From NCBI GenBank assembly GCA_049999765.1, contig JBNGIQ010008440.1, positions 1 to 38,620 on the forward strand: a stretch of DNA of 38,620 nt, in the 5' to 3' direction. The stretch is from Phaeoceros laevis (taxonomy: Eukaryota; Anthocerotophyta; Anthocerotopsida; Notothyladales). Positions 35,958 to 38,620 of the stretch are shown here, one piece after another. Every line of letters begins with the position of its first letter. The stretch's first letter is position 1. A model generated the notes under the pieces. That model did not search any database, was not told the origin of the DNA, and saw nothing but the letters and a program-made list of their open reading frames with translations. The position numbers were made by a program, and so were the translations under genes.

Positions 35958-36780
35958 TCATGCGTCGAGTTGCAGCCCAACCCAGGGCGCTCTCCTCTCC
36001 AGATGCATTCGGCAGTCACAGCGCCTCGCTAACTTTTCCTCAGCTGCAAGGAGTGCCATTTCCTTCTCTTCTGTGCCCGGAGGATAGGTCTTCAGAGTCT
36101 CCACATGCATGGCTGTTTGAATGATGTAGTAGCCCACGCCCCTGGAATCCATTACGCTCTCTCTTGGTATGTCGGGGTAGCTGAGCGGCCGCTGCTGGGT
36201 CTCCGCCGAATGAAGCCTTCTTATGGCAGCGCCTCGGCCCTGCTGCTTTCCCTTTTCTTTGTCTTCTCTCTTCGTTTTGTCATGCTGCCTCGATCGGAAT
36301 CTTGGCTGGGTTGTCTGTTCCTCCTTCCAGCTGCGATTCCCCATGGTTTGCACACTTGCTCTTTTCCCGATGGGCCAGCACTGTGCTTGCGTGCCTCTAC
36401 CCTGCCCCGATGATTTCAGTTGCTGTTTTGCAGGTGGCCCGTTCCCTAGCGTTCTCCTTACGGCTGCGCAGGTACCCCCACCCTTGCTATCTACAGTCCT
36501 TTGGCGCACAGGCAGGTGAGGTCTGTCCAGGTAGAGATCGCTGCAAGCATAGTTGAGGTTCTCCCTCCTCTTCCCGATCGAGTTTCTATTCCTCTTTTTG
36601 CTGCTCTTTGCACTCTGCTGGATTGCTCTGATGTCTTCTTGGTCGTGAGACAGGATCAGCCATTCCAGCCGGGTAGTGACTTCGGTCTGGGTGGAGCTGC
36701 TGTACTTCTTCCAGCTCCAGCTGGTCCTCCATTTTCTTATATCCTTGCCATCCATGGGCATCTTCGATTCCAGGTACCGC
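35958..36780 (-). pseudogene. LINE ORF2 linker and C-terminal segment
   Basis: It follows the 36737 stop in another minus frame. It has a basic, Gln/Arg/Lys-rich low-complexity linker of about 200 residues, then an ordered-looking piece (GYYIIQTAMHVETLKTYPPG, then EEKLARRCDCRMHLERRAPW) ending at a stop at 35958. The position matches the low-complexity linker and C-terminal region of the first LINE, but residue similarity is weak. The first 15-20 codons overlap the preceding frame and are probably not real. Confidence 0.45.
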
Positions 36781-38530
36781 TCTCTGTGCACAGTATGCCA
36801 GCTGATTCCCAGTCTCCCTCCTTGAACTTCTTCGGGCGTTTTTTCTGCAGGGCAGCTCTAGCTGTGGTAAACTTTTCCCAGATGATGCACAGCATCATGT
36901 CTGTGCTTTTAATTTCTTTTCCTCCGTATATTTCTGACGCCCATTGTGGCCAGATCTCATATATCGTTGTCGACCATAGAATGCTCCACCATTGCTTCTT
37001 TCTGAACGGTTTCCCTGACACCTCGTCTACTCCAAAGAGAGCCGTGTGGCAGGTGATGGTCGGGAGAACTGGTGCCTCTAGGTTACGCATCCAAGTCTGT
37101 ATTTTCTGCCATACTTTCTGGGCATAGCTGCACTCGAAGAAGGTATGAGGGCTTTTGTGGAGCTGGTTCATCACACATCTTTTACATCTACCTTCTTCAA
37201 AGAGCTCTAGCAGACCACTCCATCGGTCACAGTTGGGAAGAGCTTTTTGGGTAATCAGCCAGATTACCGTTGCCGCTTTCGGAATGATCCCTGGGGTTCT
37301 CCAAACATGACTAAAAACTGCCCGCTGCTTCCTTACAGGTATGTCCCAACTCGGTGCCATAGGGGGCCTCCCAGGAATCTTTTGGCGTTGAATCAAGAGT
37401 CTGTAGAGCATCTTAGTGTTGAAATTGAATATTGATGTTTTGCCTTCTCTCTTGCAAGGTCCCGCTGGCCACCACCACCTTCTGACCTGGAGTTCCTGCT
37501 GCGAGACTGTTGTCCCCTCGTGCCATACTTTTTCTCCTTTGTGTCGTTTAGGGTCTTGTTGGATTTCCTTCGTCGTTAGCCACTTCGTCTTTCGAGCTTG
37601 GTGAAGCACCGTAATAGGTGTCAGATCACACACTCTTGCTACCACCATCTGTTGCATGTCTATTAAACGGTTCGTGCTTTCGTTCAACTCATACAGCCAT
37701 GCATGTGCTCTGCCTCCATCTGGTTTTTTAACAAGCAGGGCTCTCTTCCTGCCTGGTAGGCTTGTTTCTTGTAGGTACAGCCAGTCAGTGTACCACTCTC
37801 TGGTTTTTACTGAAGCTGGCTCAAGAAATGCCGCTGCATATCTTGGTCTGAGTCCCTCTTTCGCTGCTTCTAAGATCATTTTCAGGCAATTGCGTAGGAC
37901 CTGATGTTGGGTTCTTAATTCTTGCAGCGTGAACCACCTTTCCTGCTCCCAGTGCCACAGATCTCCAAGGTTGGTGACTCCTTTCCTAGCTGCATCCGTG
38001 ACCTTCTTCGATCTTCTCAACTGTAAATTTATATCTGCCTGCCAGACCTGACCATGCCCTTGGATCTTTGTAGCAGCAGCCTCATCCTTATTCTCCGGCG
38101 GCCTTCATATGAGCTCTTTCTTGAGATCCTCCCAGCTGCTCCAAATTGCTCGCCATAATGGAGAGCCTACATGCTCATCCATTTGTGGGCGGTCAGCAAA
38201 AAGATGAGCTAAGGAATTTGTCCCTTTATTGACAGCACTCACTGACCTTAGTCTTCTCATTAGGAAGGCTTTCCACGGATATACAAAGGGAGAAAGTTCT
38301 TTCAGAATCCATTGACCATGTAGAACTTTTGCTTTCTGTATAGGATCGACTAGGCCAAGTCCCCCGTCCTCTTTGGTCTGAGTCATCTGATCCCAGGCAA
38401 TCTTGTGAACAGCTGAAGGGGTGTCAACTGGTTTGTTCCACAGGAAGCTCTCTATAATCTGCTTCAGCCGTTTAAAATCGTCCTTGGATGGAGCCCAGGC
38501 AAAGACGAAGTACCACAACTGTTCAAACAA
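36737..38530 (-). pseudogene. LINE ORF2: RT thumb to zf-RVT finger (truncated)
   Basis: One minus frame, broken only by a TGA at 38105, runs from 38530 to 36737. The start (LWYFVFAWAPSKDDFKRLKQ, FLWNKPVD, GGLGLVDPIQKAKVLHGQW) aligns with the thumb of the first LINE (LWFYFAVWMPSPKELDTLKG, FLWAKNVEG, GGLGLTDPLVKARCLHAQW). Further on is the zf-RVT finger (CKRCVMNQLHKSPHTFFECSYAQKVWQ), fitting C-x2-C...H-x4-C, followed by a Trp-rich segment (KKQWWSILWSTTIYEIW). Endonuclease and RT catalytic motifs are missing, so it is a dead fragment. Confidence 0.85.
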
Positions 38531-38620
38531 ATGCTAGGATTGCTAGGCAAGCAAGATGCAAGAGCAACTTAGTAAGTGTTCGTGTGTCTTAGATAATGGG
38601 CACACTGTGCATGTATACAA
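38531..38620. other. Right edge, non-coding
   Basis: Ninety bases past the LINE truncation point. They do not continue the Gypsy frame interrupted at 34827, and nothing else is recognised. Confidence 0.4.

Larger units (their letters stand above)
35655..38530 (-). mobile_element. 5'-truncated LINE, ORF2 thumb to C-terminus
   Basis: T12 at 35655-35666 may be its poly-A. ORF2 sequence runs on the minus strand from 38530, and similarity begins abruptly there, in the RT thumb. The endonuclease and catalytic RT are absent, which is typical of LINE 5' truncation. No convincing target-site duplication was found. Confidence 0.75.

Noticed and set aside
36223-37127. Plus-strand frames of 98 and 208 codons opposite the second LINE
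   Set aside because: They lie antisense to recognised ORF2 sequence (zf-RVT and linker) and show no family motif.

Overview
The window looks like nuclear DNA of a streptophyte, most likely a repeat-rich charophyte alga (Chara-like), less likely an early-diverging land plant. The evidence is a plant-type NDR (AGC family) kinase gene with 12 short exons and canonical introns, LINEs whose ORF1 carries a DUF4283-like domain plus zinc knuckle, and a Ty3/Gypsy element with a cytosine-5 DNA methyltransferase in its polyprotein. From memory, such DNMT-bearing Gypsy elements have been reported from charophytes. The species is inferred, not read from the sequence.

Layout. 1-6.0 kb: mostly non-coding DNA with degenerate repeats, a 31-bp tandem repeat broken by a 100-N gap (4830-4929), and one decayed coding-like stretch near 0.5-1.0 kb. 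6.08-6.51 kb: a small possible two-exon ORF. 6.54-19.3 kb: a decayed Ty1/Copia element on the minus strand, split inside gag by a near full-length 8.7-kb LINE, also on the minus strand. The LINE has a T10 tract (poly-A on its own strand) and a clear target-site duplication. 19.32-19.72 kb: a 400-N gap. 19.72-23.37 kb: a plus-strand Gypsy pol region reading protease, DNMT, (100-N gap), reverse transcriptase, RNase H, integrase start. It is cut off by a LINE fragment at about 23.37 kb. 23.6-26.3 kb: intergenic, with a decayed minus-strand ORF and an AT-rich stretch.

26.5-32.2 kb: the only intact host gene seen, an NDR kinase whose 12 exons join into an uninterrupted frame of 561 codons with all kinase motifs. 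32.3-34.5 kb: 3' flank and a GC-rich degenerate repeat. 34.56-34.83 kb: a second, diverged Gypsy pol fragment. 34.83-38.53 kb: LINE ORF2 sequence on the minus strand, possibly two fragments in tandem.

The most unusual item is the methyltransferase domain fused in frame between protease and reverse transcriptase of the Gypsy element. Motifs I, IV (catalytic Cys), VI, VIII, IX and X are readable in canonical order, but this copy has several stop codons and cannot be active. Also notable are the LINE's TAATG junction between ORF1 and ORF2, its very long ORF1, and a C-terminal ORF2 region with a possible counterpart in the second LINE.
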